Below are positions 50,011-61,429 of a DNA stretch of 64,000 bases, one piece after another. Every line of letters begins with the position of its first letter. Position 1 is the stretch's first letter. A program made the translations under genes and the position numbers. Origin of the DNA: Phocoena phocoena (taxonomy: Eukaryota; Chordata; Mammalia; Artiodactyla; Phocoenidae); NCBI RefSeq assembly GCF_963924675.1, contig NC_089221.1, positions 7,127,851-7,191,850 of the forward strand, read 5' to 3'. The notes below the pieces were generated by a model. That model did not search any database, had not been told where the DNA came from, and worked only from the letters and a program-made list of their open reading frames with translations.

Positions 50011-50459
50011 AACTATGCATTTGTGCAATTCTATTTTTTGCTATGATAATTATACTACCTTATTTTTCCAATATGAATATTCCAAATTAATTTGTTATTC
50101 ATAGACTGTTTATCTCACTTGAAGATATTTTCTTATTTTGCATTATGATTATTTGCTATTTTAATACTTATTAAAACCTCAACAATAAAGTAAAATAGAA
50201 GAAAATCAATCCATTTTAGGGTCGTTTGATTCCTTGGTAAATTGTTTGAAAGGTACTAGTAAAAACTGAATTTGAAAATCATGTTTAAATTCAATTATTT
50301 ATGCCAATATTGTTCCCAACATTATTAATGATCCAGTCTTGATTATAAGTTATCAAGTATTTATTCAAGTTGACTAGTTCTTTTAAATTAAGCAGTAACT
50401 CTTTTGTGAACAAAAATTCTTTTAAACTTTATCTTTTAAAACAACGTTCAGTTTATCCT

Positions 50460-50845
50460 TGTATTGGTCAGTATTCTCAGAAAAACAGAACCAACAGGAT
50501 GTGTACATATATATTTACTTCTAACGACTTGGCTCACACAATTTGGGGGGCTGTCAACTATGAAATCTGCAGAGCAGAATAACATTCTGAAGACCCAGGG
50601 AAGCGTTGACACTGCAGTCTTAAGTCTGAAGGCAGAATTCCCTCTTCCTTGGGTCTTTTTCTCTTAAGAACTTCAGCAGATTAGATGAGACCCACCACTT
50701 TATGGATGATAATCTGTTTTAATTAAAGTCTCTGATTTAAGTGTTCACTTCAACTAAAAAATACCTTCATAGGGACATTTAGACTGGTGTTTGACCCAAA
50801 ACTGGGTACCATGTCCACACTGACATGTAAAATTAACCATCACAA
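50460..50845 (+). repeat. second old repeat family
   Basis: Starts 'tgtattggtcagtattctca' with 'aaacagaaccaacaggatgt', a recognisable old mammalian repeat beginning distinct from the family at 49,625. Ends near 'gtaaaattaaccatcacaa'. Confidence 0.6.
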
Positions 50846-52149
50846 TCTTGTCTTATTAAATTCTGTTAAGACTCAAGATGAAGCCATACTGTGTGATTCA
50901 TACAGACAAGAGTGAAAGCAGTGCTTTCACAGGTTAATAACTGATTACTATCCACCAAAAACGTCCATATCTAGTTTTGATAGCCTCCCCCTCATATGTA
51001 ACAGTGTCTAATCAACAGAAAAAAAAGATAGTTAATAAATTTATCCAAATAATTAGTATAATAGTATTTAACCATTAAATAACCTTATATTATGATATGG
51101 GGAAAAGATAACTTTTAACTGAACTATCACAGTGTCTCCAGTAAAGTGTATCCATTAAATTTGATCAATGCAAAACATGGAGGCAATATTTAAGTTCAAT
51201 TAAATTCTCAACACTTCTCCTATTTTGATGGATATAGGTTAATTTTTACCAGCCTAAGTTATTTACAAGCCTAACTTATCTTTATAAAACGCATGCACAA
51301 TTGCTGAGCTGAAGATTGTTTTTAATACTGTGCCAGAAAAAGTAACATCTAGCCTCATCTTCTGTACTGCCCTGTGTACACTGCATGATGTGTTCCAGCT
51401 ATGGTAAGCTACTCGCAATTTGCCAAGTTGAGTCATACCTGGAATATTGCCTGAAATGTCCTCCTCTCACCCCCATCACATCTCCTCCTAAAATTCAGCT
51501 CATAAATCACTCACTATCCTTCCTTGGTTTGTCTGGAATCCTAAATTCTTCTTTTGTACTACCATAGTGTGAATGTGAGCATAATATTAAACTGTAATCA
51601 GTTATATACTTATCTATCTTTTGCTATATAGTGCTGTTTCAACTTGGCTAAGGCTGTGAACTACATTTCCCAGAATCTCATTTCTTGAGTAGCTCAGGGC
51701 TAGAGTTCAAAGGAAAAACTTGAGAAAGATTTGGAAAATGGGAGCCTACTATGTTCCTAATTTATGTTTCATGTCTGGTGAACAGATGCCTCACCTGAAT
51801 CACCACAGCAGAGAGTTTAAAGCCTCTCCGCTAATTCTAGAGTTGAGTCAGTTTCCAGACCCAGAGTCTTTTGAATGAAATGAAGGCCTGATATCCTTGA
51901 GGAAGGACGATGCCACACTGCCAGAAATTAATACTGTAGTTGTTCCTCTTACTCATCTCCAAAGGGACCTAAGACTATCTATCAGGATGACTGTATTTAG
52001 GGAAGGGAAATAAACTTTGTAGGAATTATTAGACGTTGGCTCTAAAGTGATACTCATTCTGTGGACCCAAAATGCCATTATGGTCCACTATTCAAAGTAA
52101 GAGTTTATGGCAGTGATTAATGTAGTTTTGGTTCAGTTACATCTCACAG
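50846..52149. other. gene-free stretch upstream of the ERV relic
   Basis: No clear retroviral gag or LTR was recognised here. A short block near 51,655-51,675 (gaactacatttcccagaatc) resembles an old interspersed repeat. Confidence 0.4.
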
Positions 52150-53900
52150 TGGACCCAGTGAGTCTCCAAATTTATTCTGTGGTTATTTTTCTAATTCCAA
52201 AATTCAAAGTTAGAATAAAAATTCTTGGCTCTGGCAGTATTTCTATATTGGTTGCCTCACCTGTGAGAGAGGAGTGAGAACTATTATACTAGAAAAGGTA
52301 AAGTTGGAAGGCTTCTACTTACAAAGCAATAAAAGGAATATAAAACTCTTGGAGGACATGTGGAGATTAGGGCCTCCATCAAGGACCTAAAGGATGTAGC
52401 TCTTATACAGGAGATTTGGATCTTGGAAAATGACAATGGAGCATCATAAACTTAATCATATGGTAACTCCAATTGCAAATGCTGTTCCAATTGTGATTCC
52501 TTTACTGAAACAATGAACACATGCCCTGTTACCAGGTATGTGACTAATAATGTGGTGAATTCTTTTATGGCCATACCTTTTAATAAATGGTACTAAAACC
52601 AGTTTACTTTCAGCTGGCAGGGTCAGCAAAACGTATCAACTCTGCAGCTCTGTATAATAATATAATTCACAAGGAACTTGCCAACCTCCATAATCCACAG
52701 TACACTATGTTGGTCTCCTACATCAATAATATCATGTTAATTAGATATGGTGAGCAAAATCGAGCAAATATTCTTGATACATTGACTAGATAAATACATG
52801 CTAGAGATGGGAAACAATCAATTAAAGACACAAGGCCTTGCTACTTTGGTAAAATGTCTACAAGTCCAATGTTCTGGGGGTATTTTAAGATATCTCTTCC
52901 AAAGTGAAGGCCTCTTAGAATTTGTAGTGTGTTTCTTTGACCTATTTAACAAGAAATCTAAAAGGCTATCAGTTTTGAATGAGGACCAGAGTAAAATAAT
53001 GCTCTGCAATATGTCCAGGCTGCCATACGAATTAATCTGCCACTGGGGCCTTATGATCCAGTAGATCTAAAAGTGCTTGAAGTATTTATGGCAGACAGGG
53101 ATGCTATACAGAGCCTTTGGAAGGTCTCTACAGAATCACATTGCAAACTTTTAGGATTTTGACCAAAGCTCTGCCATCTTCCACAGATGTGTTCTCTTTT
53201 GATAGCTTCTGGCTCACCACTACACCTAGCAGACAGAACATCTAAAAGCCACCAAGTACCCATTGAACCTGATCTGCCCTTCAAGAACTGGGAGATGTCT
53301 AAGCCACCAGGTAAGAAAGCTGAGTGTGCATAATAGCACTCTGTCATCAAGCTGAGGCTTTATATATGAGATTTGGCTCCAGCAGGGCCTGAAGATAAAA
53401 GTAAAACAAAATGAGAGATTCAGACTTGCATGGCTCCTTCTGCTGCACTGTCTTTTCTCTCTGAACCCAGATATGGTCATGTGGCAACTTCTTTGCGATT
53501 TGTTGATGGAGGAAGAAAAATGTACAGTGAGTCTGTGTAATATGCTGGTACCACCTGAAAGCAGATCGCTACAGCACTGATCCCCACCCTGGGGTACCCT
53601 CAGTAGCCCTTCTCTTCAGGGACTATGAAGGATTGCGATGAATGGAAACCCCTTTAGTGTGCAGAATTTCAAGTGATGCCCCAGTTGTTCATTTTTCCTG
53701 GAGGGGGAGATTTTCAGATGTACATATCCACACTGACTCATGAGCAGTGGCTAATTGGCTGGCTGGGTGGTCAGGAATTCAAAGCAACAGAATTGGAAAA
53801 TGAGTGACAAAGAGGTCCTTGGCTAGACCTTTCTGAGTGGTCACAGCATGAAGATATTTTTGTCCCATTGTAAACGCTATGAAAGAAATGCAGAAGGTAG
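52150..53900 (+). pseudogene. ancient endogenous retrovirus pol relic
   Basis: Decayed pol-like sequence of an ancient gamma/class-I-like endogenous retrovirus. The RT palm region is recognisable at 52,587-52,793. Its active-site tetrad, normally YxDD, reads YINN at 52,719-52,730, so both catalytic aspartates are Asn. A connection-like region follows at 52,798-53,064. An RNase H-like region follows, with VDGG near 53,502 where the family has a T/S-DGS motif, and a trailing L-S-E-W block near 53,830. Many stops and frameshifts separate these parts, so no protein is possible. No flanking LTR, gag or env was recognised. The assignment is by motif resemblance and order. Confidence 0.72.
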
Positions 53901-53934
53901 GATGGAGTATGTAGAGGGTTTAAATCAGTAATTC

Positions 53935-54110
53935 TTAAGCTTTGGCGTAGGGGTTGGGGAGGTCACAGATTCTTTTAAAAATGTGATGTATAGAGCTTCT
54001 CTCCAGAAAACACACTTAACTGTACACTTTCTGGAGGTTCATGAATCTTCTAACACAAACCATATCTACAAACCTCTTTGACCTGAGGTCGAGAAAACCT
54101 CTTTTAAATA
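53935..54110 (+). repeat. old interspersed repeat
   Basis: Blocks 'gtaattcttaagctttggcg' and 'ggaggttcatgaatcttcta' fit a common ancient repeat. Family not named. Confidence 0.4.
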
Positions 54111-54439
54111 GTACAGACCTGTGAACCATTGGAAATCAACTAATTACAAGATTTCAACGGGAAAGGAAAATCCGTTGAAGCCTAATCCCCAAGTAAGCAT
54201 CATGGTTAACTGGATACTTTAACAAATCAGAATTTATCCAATCTATCTTCCCACTCAGTCTATTTTATTCTCTTTTCCTGGTTCACTCTCTTTAACTAAA
54301 GAACCACAAAATTTTGTAAATGATCTTAGCGATCAACTAACCTAACTTCTCTTGCTCTGGATTTTATTGATAAAGAAACAGACACAAAAGATGAGGTGAA
54401 TTACAAGATGATACGATAGAAAATCAGACATAAAAATAA

Positions 54440-54650
54440 AAATTATAATATGTACACTGTACTTACTTTCTCTGTGCCAGACACTGTTCTAAGCGTTTTA
54501 CGTGCATTGAATCATTTAATTCTCACGCAACCCTAAAACTGTCATCTCCAAGGAAACTGAGGTTTGAGAAGTTGGTTGAGTTGTTACAAGTCACATAGCT
54601 GGTATGTGATGAAAGTTCTTGATACAGGGTCTGACACAGATAGGAATTAA
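54440..54650 (-). repeat. MIR SINE remnant
   Basis: Antisense MIR blocks: 'tctgtgccagacactgttct', 'aaggaaactgaggtttgaga' and 'caagtcacatagctggtatg', in order. Confidence 0.85.
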
Positions 54651-54907
54651 GTGAATAATTAATAGCAATTTCTTTTCCTTTTCTTGTTCTTTCTCAAGAG
54701 AACTATTTAATGACAGAGGGCTAGAACTAAATTTTTCTAGCTCCAGAGCCTTTTCTACCCACAACTCATACTCTTCCCTTCCATGCCTTCTCCTCTCCTG
54801 TCCCCAAACCTGACCATAATTAGAAAACAGAGGATCTATAGTTGACTAAATGCAATTCAATTCCTTTTTTTGACACAAGTCTCCCATGAGTCCAATCCTA
54901 CAAGAAG

Positions 54908-55013
54908 TTTACTTGAATTAAGTTCCTTTTCACTTCCTTGTATTTTCATTTCACTGAAATTTTACCTGAATTAAGTTCCTTTTCACTTCCTTGTATTTTT
55001 ATTTCACTGAAAT
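54908..55013 (+). repeat. 53-bp tandem duplication (two units)
   Basis: Unit 1 (54,908-54,960) and unit 2 (54,961-55,013) are nearly identical, differing by about two C/T changes. A second, 18-base duplication (aatttcacattaatata block) follows at 55,011-55,047. Confidence 0.93.
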
Positions 55014-55047
55014 TTCACATTAATATAAAATTTCACATTAATATAAT

Positions 55048-55656
55048 TCTTACTAATTTCTGCATATTTCATATATCAATAAATTAATATTTACAATATA
55101 GATGTATAAATCTATATTTATTAATATAAATCTCTAAATTATTATAGTCTATTTTTATTGTTTTCTTAGTATACACTCCCCTTAACTGAGATTCAGCCAT
55201 CTGACATATTTACGTAGACTTGAAAGCCTCTGAGATATTATTTGGTTCTTCATTAAAAAAACATATAATCAGAGGTAATGTCTGATCAAGAATCACTAGG
55301 GCACTGCACACTTGGCTTATTAATTCAGGACTCAGGCTAGAAACTATCAACTGAGATATATTATTTATCTTACCTTTAAAAGTTGATTGTTGATCCACTT
55401 TTTCATCACAGTATATTCTATAAAATGACACCATATCCTTTGCAGCAAATTCTTCTAAGTTTCCACTTTGTATTCCCAGTGCTACACAAGCTGGAACGTG
55501 GGTGTTTAATTATACTGTTTCCCACACAGAGACTGTGACTATCCATGAATCCTTTTAAGCCAATTTCAGCATTCTGCATTTAAACTTACAAACAAGTTTC
55601 TTTAGGGATCCACATGTAACACAGCAGAGCTTACAAAGCAGTCACCAAACCAGTAT
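55048..55656. other. gene-free stretch
   Basis: AT-rich sequence without recognisable content. Confidence 0.5.
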
Positions 55657-55883
55657 TTGACAGTTTTTTCTTTTCTTTTTTTTTTTTTTTTGCGGGCCTC
55701 TCACTGTTGTGGCCTCTCCCGTTGCGGAGCACAGGCTCCGGACGCACAGGCTCAGAGGCCATGGCTCACAGGCCCAGCCGCTCCGCGGCACGTGGGATCT
55801 TCCTGGACCAGGGCACGAACCCATGTACCCTGCATCGGCAGGCAGACTCTCAACCACTGCGCCACCAGGGAAGCCCTTGACAG
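55657..55883 (-). mobile_element. CHR SINE with short TSD, antisense
   Basis: Body 55,664-55,876. The tRNA-like head (gggcttccctggtggcgc) is at the right end and the A tail is the T-rich run at 55,664-55,692. Flanks share ttgacag (55,657-55,663 and 55,877-55,883), followed by a T-rich stretch that may extend the duplication to about 12 bases with one mismatch. Low divergence from the other GC-rich copies. Confidence 0.94.
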
Positions 55884-56559
55884 GTTTTAGGATTAAAAAT
55901 TAAATTATAAAGCATCAAAGATGTTATTCTCCAGTATTCCTTTTTCTTCCATTTCGAAAATTTGTTGCAAAATCCCTGCTGTAGGTATCAAGCAGTTCCT
56001 CTGAGGAAATTTATTTTTTTTTTAGTCTACTGTAAGACATCTATTCATCCACGCTTTCACTCTTTTTTGTTCACTCTATCCCAACTGTATACTTGGGAAA
56101 ACAGTAGCACACCAACTAGGCAAGCTCATTTCCATTTTCTGCACTGGAACTTTTTTAGCAGCTGTGCAAAATCTGAGCCTGAAAGATGTTGGGTGTAAAG
56201 AACCATGGACACAGTGTACCTTGCAACCATGATTCATAGGTTAATTTTCAGAGCAGCCAGAGGTCCACATGTGGAAAGATCAGATGAATAAAGAAGATTC
56301 CTCTACAGTGTTATCAAAATCATGTCATTCCCACGTCCCTTTGAACAGTACCTACATTTTTAAAAGAATACAAGTATTTTAAATACTGGAAAAGACACTC
56401 ACTTGAGAATATGCCTCACTCAACAACAATTATCAGTGTTTATGAAAATAAAGGTATCTTAAAAATGTATCAAAGTGTCTGAACTAACTTATAAGCACCA
56501 GGACATGACACCAGGGACTTGATCCCTATGTCCTAAAGCCTAGAAAAGTGACTGGTACC
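55884..56559. other. gene-free stretch
   Basis: No recognisable repeat or exon. Confidence 0.5.
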
Positions 56560-56760
56560 TAACAGTAATAGTAACTTTGGAACATTTACAAGGTATCAGG
56601 CACAGGTCTACCGGTTCCAAGTATTAACAATCCTTATCCACCACCAGGGAACCACCACCCTCGGTTTCGAGATGAGAACTGAAGCAAGAGGAGAGTTCAC
56701 CCACTCAAACAAGGCAGTAGCAGATGGGTTCAAACTCAGGCCGTGTGTCTTTAGAGACTG
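56560..56760 (-). repeat. MIR SINE remnant
   Basis: Antisense MIR blocks: 'acaaggtatcaggcacaggt', then 'gatgagaactgaagcaag', then 'gggttcaaactcaggccgtg'. Confidence 0.7.
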
Positions 56761-56840
56761 AACGTTTCATATTTGTTGAACAAACGAATGCTGTTAGTTA
56801 AGATCAAAATTTTTTTAAAAAAAAAAGGACGAGAAGGAAC

Positions 56841-56938
56841 AGGGAGGGAGGGAGGGGGGAGGAAAGGAAGGAAGGAAGGGAGGGAGGGAGGGAGAAAGGA
56901 AGGTAGGGAGGGAAGGAGGGAGGGAGGAAGGGAGGGAG
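56841..56938 (+). repeat. (GGGA)n/(GGAA)n purine tract
   Basis: A run of GGGA, GGAA and related units of about 98 bases, with many closely spaced G3 groups. It can form G-quadruplexes on the + strand. It lies 360 bases before the CpG island. Confidence 0.95.
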
Positions 56939-57199
56939 AAAACCCAAGGGGAAGATGTTTTACGAATTCTTTGGATAAAATGGTCGAATTTCGGATAGGT
57001 CAAGGCAGGCAGGGGCGGCCTCCTAAGATACGTCTCCTCGGAAACCAGGGTCATGTCTGTCTGAGGAAGAAAAATCTCTGCCTCAGTAAATAGGAGGAAA
57101 AAAAGAAAGAAGTAGCAAAATAAAGGACAATGAGTGGGTAAGAGGCGGAGAGGCCTGGCCTGACCTAAACACCCCACTGGACTACATGGGGGCGTGTCA

Positions 57200-58130
57200 G
57201 GAACTCAAAGGGGAGGCGACCCCAGCGGCCGCGTAGCTCCCATTGAAGAAAGGACCTTGCATCCCACGGGCCGGACGTCCCAGGTCACCTGCGCTCGCAC
57301 CCCGGGCGGCCGGACACCTGGACCCCAGGAGAAGCCTCTGCCATCATCCAAGTCTTCAAGCTGACAGTCCCGCTCCCACCAATGCCGGGGGGACGGGGCG
57401 GCCACCCAGGCACCGCCCACATGCCGGGCGCACTGTGATTGGCCCCAGCGCTGCCACAGGCACAGCTTCCTATTGGTCGTGCGCGCGGGCGCAGCTGGAG
57501 GAGGCGCAGCTGGCGCAGTCGCCGCTCTCCCGGGGCGTCCAGGCTGGGCGTACTCACGTGCGGACCTGTTTTCCTTTTCTCTCCGATGCGTGGGCCAGCC
57601 CAGCATGGACCCGAGGTTGAGCGGCTCGGGGTGGGCGAGGGCACCGGCTTCCCCGCCCCCGCGTCCCTTCCCCGGCCGGGCTGGCCGCGCGCGAGTCGGT
57701 CAAGACCCCGGCCCCTCGTGGCTGTGGGCGGCGCGCGCGGAGGGCGGGCTGCGCCGGGGACTCGGCCTTGAGGCCTCCCACTGTCTCTGGGAGCGGGTCC
57801 CTGACGGCGCCGCGGCGTTTGCACAGCGGAGCCGGTCCCGCAGGTCCCTATGGGCCCTTCCTCCGTCGGCGTCTTGGTTCGGAACGCTTTTCTAGACGGG
57901 GTCAAAGGGCACATCGGGCCGCAGGGTCAGGCGAGCGTGTCCGGACGGGGCGCCGGAGCGTCTGGAATGTTGGGAGTGCGGACCCGGCCGGACGCAGGCT
58001 CATGCTCCGCTGTTTCTCCGCCGGGCCTTGCCCTGCGGTTGCCGGCGAGCCGCCCCCGAGAAATGCGGGGTGCAGTAGCGGCTCTACGAGGTCGTTATAG
58101 GGCTGAGGGGCTCATGCTCTGAAGCTCCTA
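57200..58130 (+). promoter_or_regulatory. CpG-island promoter of an unidentified gene
   Basis: The window's only extended GC-rich, CpG-dense segment that is not a transposon. It holds CCAAT (57,379-57,383), two inverted CCAAT boxes (ATTGG at 57,438-57,442 and 57,472-57,476, 34 bp apart, the usual NF-Y pair spacing), an E-box CACGTG (57,555-57,560) and a GC box (ccccgccccc) near 57,650. No TATA box is visible. The motif order and the ATG at 57,605 suggest transcription to the right from about 57,490-57,600. A bidirectional promoter is possible. Confidence 0.8.
57605..57895 (+). CDS. candidate first coding exon, gene unknown
   Basis: ATG at 57,605 in strong Kozak context (agcATGG), about 45 bases after the E-box. 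The frame (M-D-P-R-L-S-G-S-G-W start) stays open for 96 codons to a stop ending at 57,895, but this composition would be expected from any GC-rich sequence. If it is a gene, the true exon is probably shorter and ends at a splice donor; gt dinucleotides with partial donor context are at 57,614 and about 57,631. I recognise no protein family from the N-terminus. It could also be 5' UTR of a gene whose start codon lies in a downstream exon outside the window. Confidence 0.25.
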   Translation: MDPRLSGSGWARAPASPPPRPFPGRAGRARVGQDPGPSWLWAARAEGGLRRGLGLEASHCLWERVPDGAAAFAQRSRSRRSLWALPPSASWFGTLF

Positions 58131-58904
58131 GGACCGTACGTGGCTCCTGGGAAGTGCTCCAAGTTGTCAGCTGTCCTAAGAAACAGTGTGTTTATCATCA
58201 CATTTTCCCAATACACGGTGATCCCTAACTGTGTTTTGCCTTTTCTGTATTATTTGGGGGGAGTTAGAGTGTCATTCATGCATTTAACAAATAAGTATTG
58301 ACATTTAATGTCATTCATTCAGTTAACAAATTTGTACCTGCTGTTTGCCCAGTGCTGGTCTGATGCCTGGGAAGAGATTTGAGGTAGATATATTTAGCGA
58401 ATTTACTTTTTAATATGTTGTCTAACATGATTATTTTACTAATTACTTTCTTTAAGGTTTAGTTTGCTTTTAGTCAGATGTAATTGTCCAGTGGAGCATA
58501 AATTAGATTTTAATTCTCAGCAGTCCAAAAGCCTAAATTAACGGTTTGAGTTTTAGTTTAAATCTTTCTTTATGATCCTTTCCTGACAGTTCCCCTAGAT
58601 GTAGATACTGTGTAATGAGTGTCAGAGTTCTAGGAATGAGTTTTATTTTACTCTTGGTAATCTGTCGAAAAGCATAAATGTTTGCGTGTATTGGAATGTT
58701 TTTCGATAATACGCTCTTTTTGAGTATACTTATTGTGTATGACAATTAGTTTGCTCGGCACTAGAATGAAAGGTCCATCAAGAAACCTTCAATTGTACTT
58801 GATTTTTTTTTTTTTTCTTTCTTTCTGGAAAGAGCAAGAACAACAAGAAAGCCTGTTTTGTAAGCTACACCATGTTGCAATCACTAATTGCATTTAGCAG
58901 ATAA
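58131..58904. other. probable intron or downstream flank
   Basis: Sharp drop in GC after the island, with a T14 run near 58,803-58,816. No second exon was recognised. Confidence 0.45.
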
Positions 58905-59000
58905 ATATTGTTATTTTCCCCACTTTAAAGATGAGGCCTCTAAGACCGGGTCAGTTTAGTAGCTTGCTCAAAGTTACACATCTCATGCATGGCACATTCC
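58905..59000 (-). repeat. MIR SINE remnant
   Basis: Antisense MIR blocks: 'ttccccactttaaagatgag' and 'agtagcttgctcaaagttac'. The rest of the core is short or lost. Confidence 0.65.
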
Positions 59001-59232
59001 AGGGTTCTCCAAACCCATGGAGTCTGGATTCTGACTTTGAACTTGGTGCTTCTGAATTAGGGATTAATTTCTCTATTACTCCTAGTTTAATGGTGAAGAT
59101 TCTCTCTTTTTAAAATAATATAGAGTTAATGTCATTAACTCTAGTCACAAGTCTAATTTAGCACATCTTCAGCAGAGTAGGTATAGATTTATCTTACTCT
59201 CGAATTTTTGTGCCACAGTATGTCTTGCTTGT

Positions 59233-59276
59233 CTTCTTTTGTAAATGAAGGGACATTTCTTCATTTACAAAAGAAG
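59233..59276. repeat. perfect 18-bp inverted repeat (hairpin)
   Basis: Left arm cttcttttgtaaatgaag (59,233-59,250), 8-base loop ggacattt, right arm its exact reverse complement (59,259-59,276). The loop sequence recurs right after the right arm, which points to a local template-switch origin. Confidence 0.97.
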
Positions 59277-59303
59277 GACATTTTCCTGTTGTTAAATATG
59301 GCC

Positions 59304-59347
59304 CTTTTGGCCCTTCCTTCATCATATGCGCTCTGAAGGGCCAAAAG
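59304..59347. repeat. 13-bp inverted repeat
   Basis: Arms cttttggcccttc (59,304-59,316) and gaagggccaaaag (59,335-59,347) are exact reverse complements with an 18-base loop, 28 bases after the first hairpin. Confidence 0.95.
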
Positions 59348-59557
59348 CATCTCAGAGGAAAGGTAGATAAATCTAGTATATTTTTACTAAAACAAAATTT
59401 TATTTGCATTTTTATGTGGATATTGTTGCAGTCTTCCAGAGTTGAGAGACTTGATATCTTGCAAGTCTGTTAACTGTTTAACAGTAAATTTTATTTTTAC
59501 TTTTATGCTATGTAGCCTATAGAATCAAAGTCTCCTCATTGCTTTACAGACATGCTA

Positions 59558-59795
59558 TATGATGACAATTGTTTTTTTTGTTTTTTTTTCCGGTACGCAG
59601 GCCTCTCACTGCTGTGACCTGTCCCGCTGCGGAGCACAGGCTCCGGACGCGCAGGCTCAGTGGCCATGGCTCACCGACCCAGCTGCTCCGCGGCACGTGG
59701 GATCCTCCCGGACCGGGGAACTAACCCGCGTCCCCTGCATCGGCAGGCGGACTCCCAACCACTGCGCCACCAGGGAAGCCCCTATGATGACAATT
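59558..59795 (-). mobile_element. CHR SINE with 13-bp TSD, antisense
   Basis: Body 59,571-59,782 with the head (gggcttccctggtggcgc) at the right end and a T-rich tail complement at the left. A perfect target-site duplication, tatgatgacaatt, is at 59,558-59,570 and 59,783-59,795. Low divergence and an intact duplication indicate a fairly recent insertion. Confidence 0.97.
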
Positions 59796-60819
59796 TTTAA
59801 ACCTTTCTTAGAGGAATGGCTATTTGTGACCTTGTGTTTATGTCCTCTTTTAGAGAGGAATTGTTTCTTGAGTCTTTGGAACACCCTCACCTAGCGGTGT
59901 AGAATCTTGGTAGGTGTTCATATAAACACCTTCATCTGGTGCCTGATTCTTAACTAGAGCAACCCATCAGAATCTCCATGGGACCCTTTACACACAACAT
60001 GTCTAAGTCCTACTTTCTTCCTAGAGTCCAATTCAGTAACTTTACTGAGGGAACCCAAGCCCCGTCGGTGGGTTATTTTGATACGGATTGAGGACCATTT
60101 GTGTAAATTTGCCACATGCTTTTTTTTTTTTTTTCTAATCACATGATTCTGAATCCATGCTAAATTTTGCAAATCACGTGAAGTAGCATTACTACTAAGC
60201 TTTAGCATTAGTAAGCATTGGACTGGGATTTAAGATTGTTTATGAACCTAAAAGTTTGTTGCCAAAGGTTATTGGAAAAATTCCCTGAAGGAGAGAGGAT
60301 GGTAGTAAATGCAGGCTTATAAGTAGATGTACACATGCCTGTGGTGATCTAGTGACCCCATCCTGCACTCTTGGCCAGTCAAGCTTCTGCAGAAGTTACT
60401 GCCCAGGGGTACCAAAGACCTATAGAGCAGTTTAATGTTCTAAATCGAGCTCTTTGTCTTCAAACTTTCACATTATACTGTTTCAGACAGTTCAGGCTAC
60501 AGTAACTAGCAGAGGCTTTTATACCACAAAATGACTTGTGAGCCACTAAATTAGCAGCCATGGTACTTCAAAACTTATCCCACCAATACTCCTACAACAC
60601 AGAAGTCAAGAAAAGAGTGTCTCAAAGGAGGAGACTAGTCGACTGTGTTGAATGCTGCAAAGAAATTGGATTTAGCAACTGGTGACCTTGGGAGGCCAGT
60701 TTCAGTGGGGCAGGAATAGAACCACGAAGGGGTTGAGGACAAGGTGAATAATACAAAGAACTTAAAAAATATATATTTTGCTATGACGTGCCAGGTTTGA
60801 ATCAAATCCATTAATTCAC
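59796..60819. other. gene-free stretch
   Basis: Contains a T15 run at about 60,120-60,134. No exon was recognised. Confidence 0.45.
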
Positions 60820-61009
60820 TGCATACTAAATGCCAGGCACTGTTAGGATGTTGGGTGACACAGGACGAACGTGATACATGCCCTACCCTCAGGGACTTAC
60901 TAACTGTTGGGAAAGTCACAAGAATACTTAGGACAGTAAGTGTTTTGTAAGGGGCTACCAGAGCACCCGGGGGCAGGGGACTTCACCCTAAGTGAGTTCA
61001 GATATGTAA

Positions 61010-61290
61010 GCCACTTAGAAAAGGACCAGGCACATAGTAAGTCCTCAATGTGTCATTAATAACAATAGCAACATATACATAGCACATATTATATATTAGC
61101 ATAAATGAGTTGTAACTCATATAATCTTTACACCATTCGTAATCAGTATTATTCCCATTTACAGACAAAGAAACTGAGGCATAGAGAGAGAAGTGCCGAA
61201 GGTCTCACAGTCCTTTAGTGTCAAAGCCAGTATTTGTCTCTGTGCAGTCTGATTTCAGTCAGGGTAACTTAACCCACTAAGCTATGCTGC
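61010..61290 (-). repeat. MIR SINE remnant
   Basis: Antisense MIR blocks in order: 'aaggaccaggcacatagtaa', 'ttcccatttacagacaaaga', 'aactgaggcatagagagaga' and 'gtctcacagtcctttagtgt'. Confidence 0.85.
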
Positions 61291-61429
61291 CTCTTTGTGA
61301 GGGTGTATGTGTAAATGTAATAGCTAATGGCCTTTCCTGGAGATACACCCAAGCTGAGATCTAAAGCCCAATGAAATGGCTGTGGGTGGAGACAGTCCAA
61401 GCCGAGGGGCAAAAGTGACAAAGGCTTAG

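Noticed and set aside
57285..57914. 209-codon reverse-strand open frame in the CpG island
   Set aside because: Arg/Pro/Gly/Ala-rich composition as expected of any GC-rich DNA, where stop codons are rare; motif layout favours the + strand.
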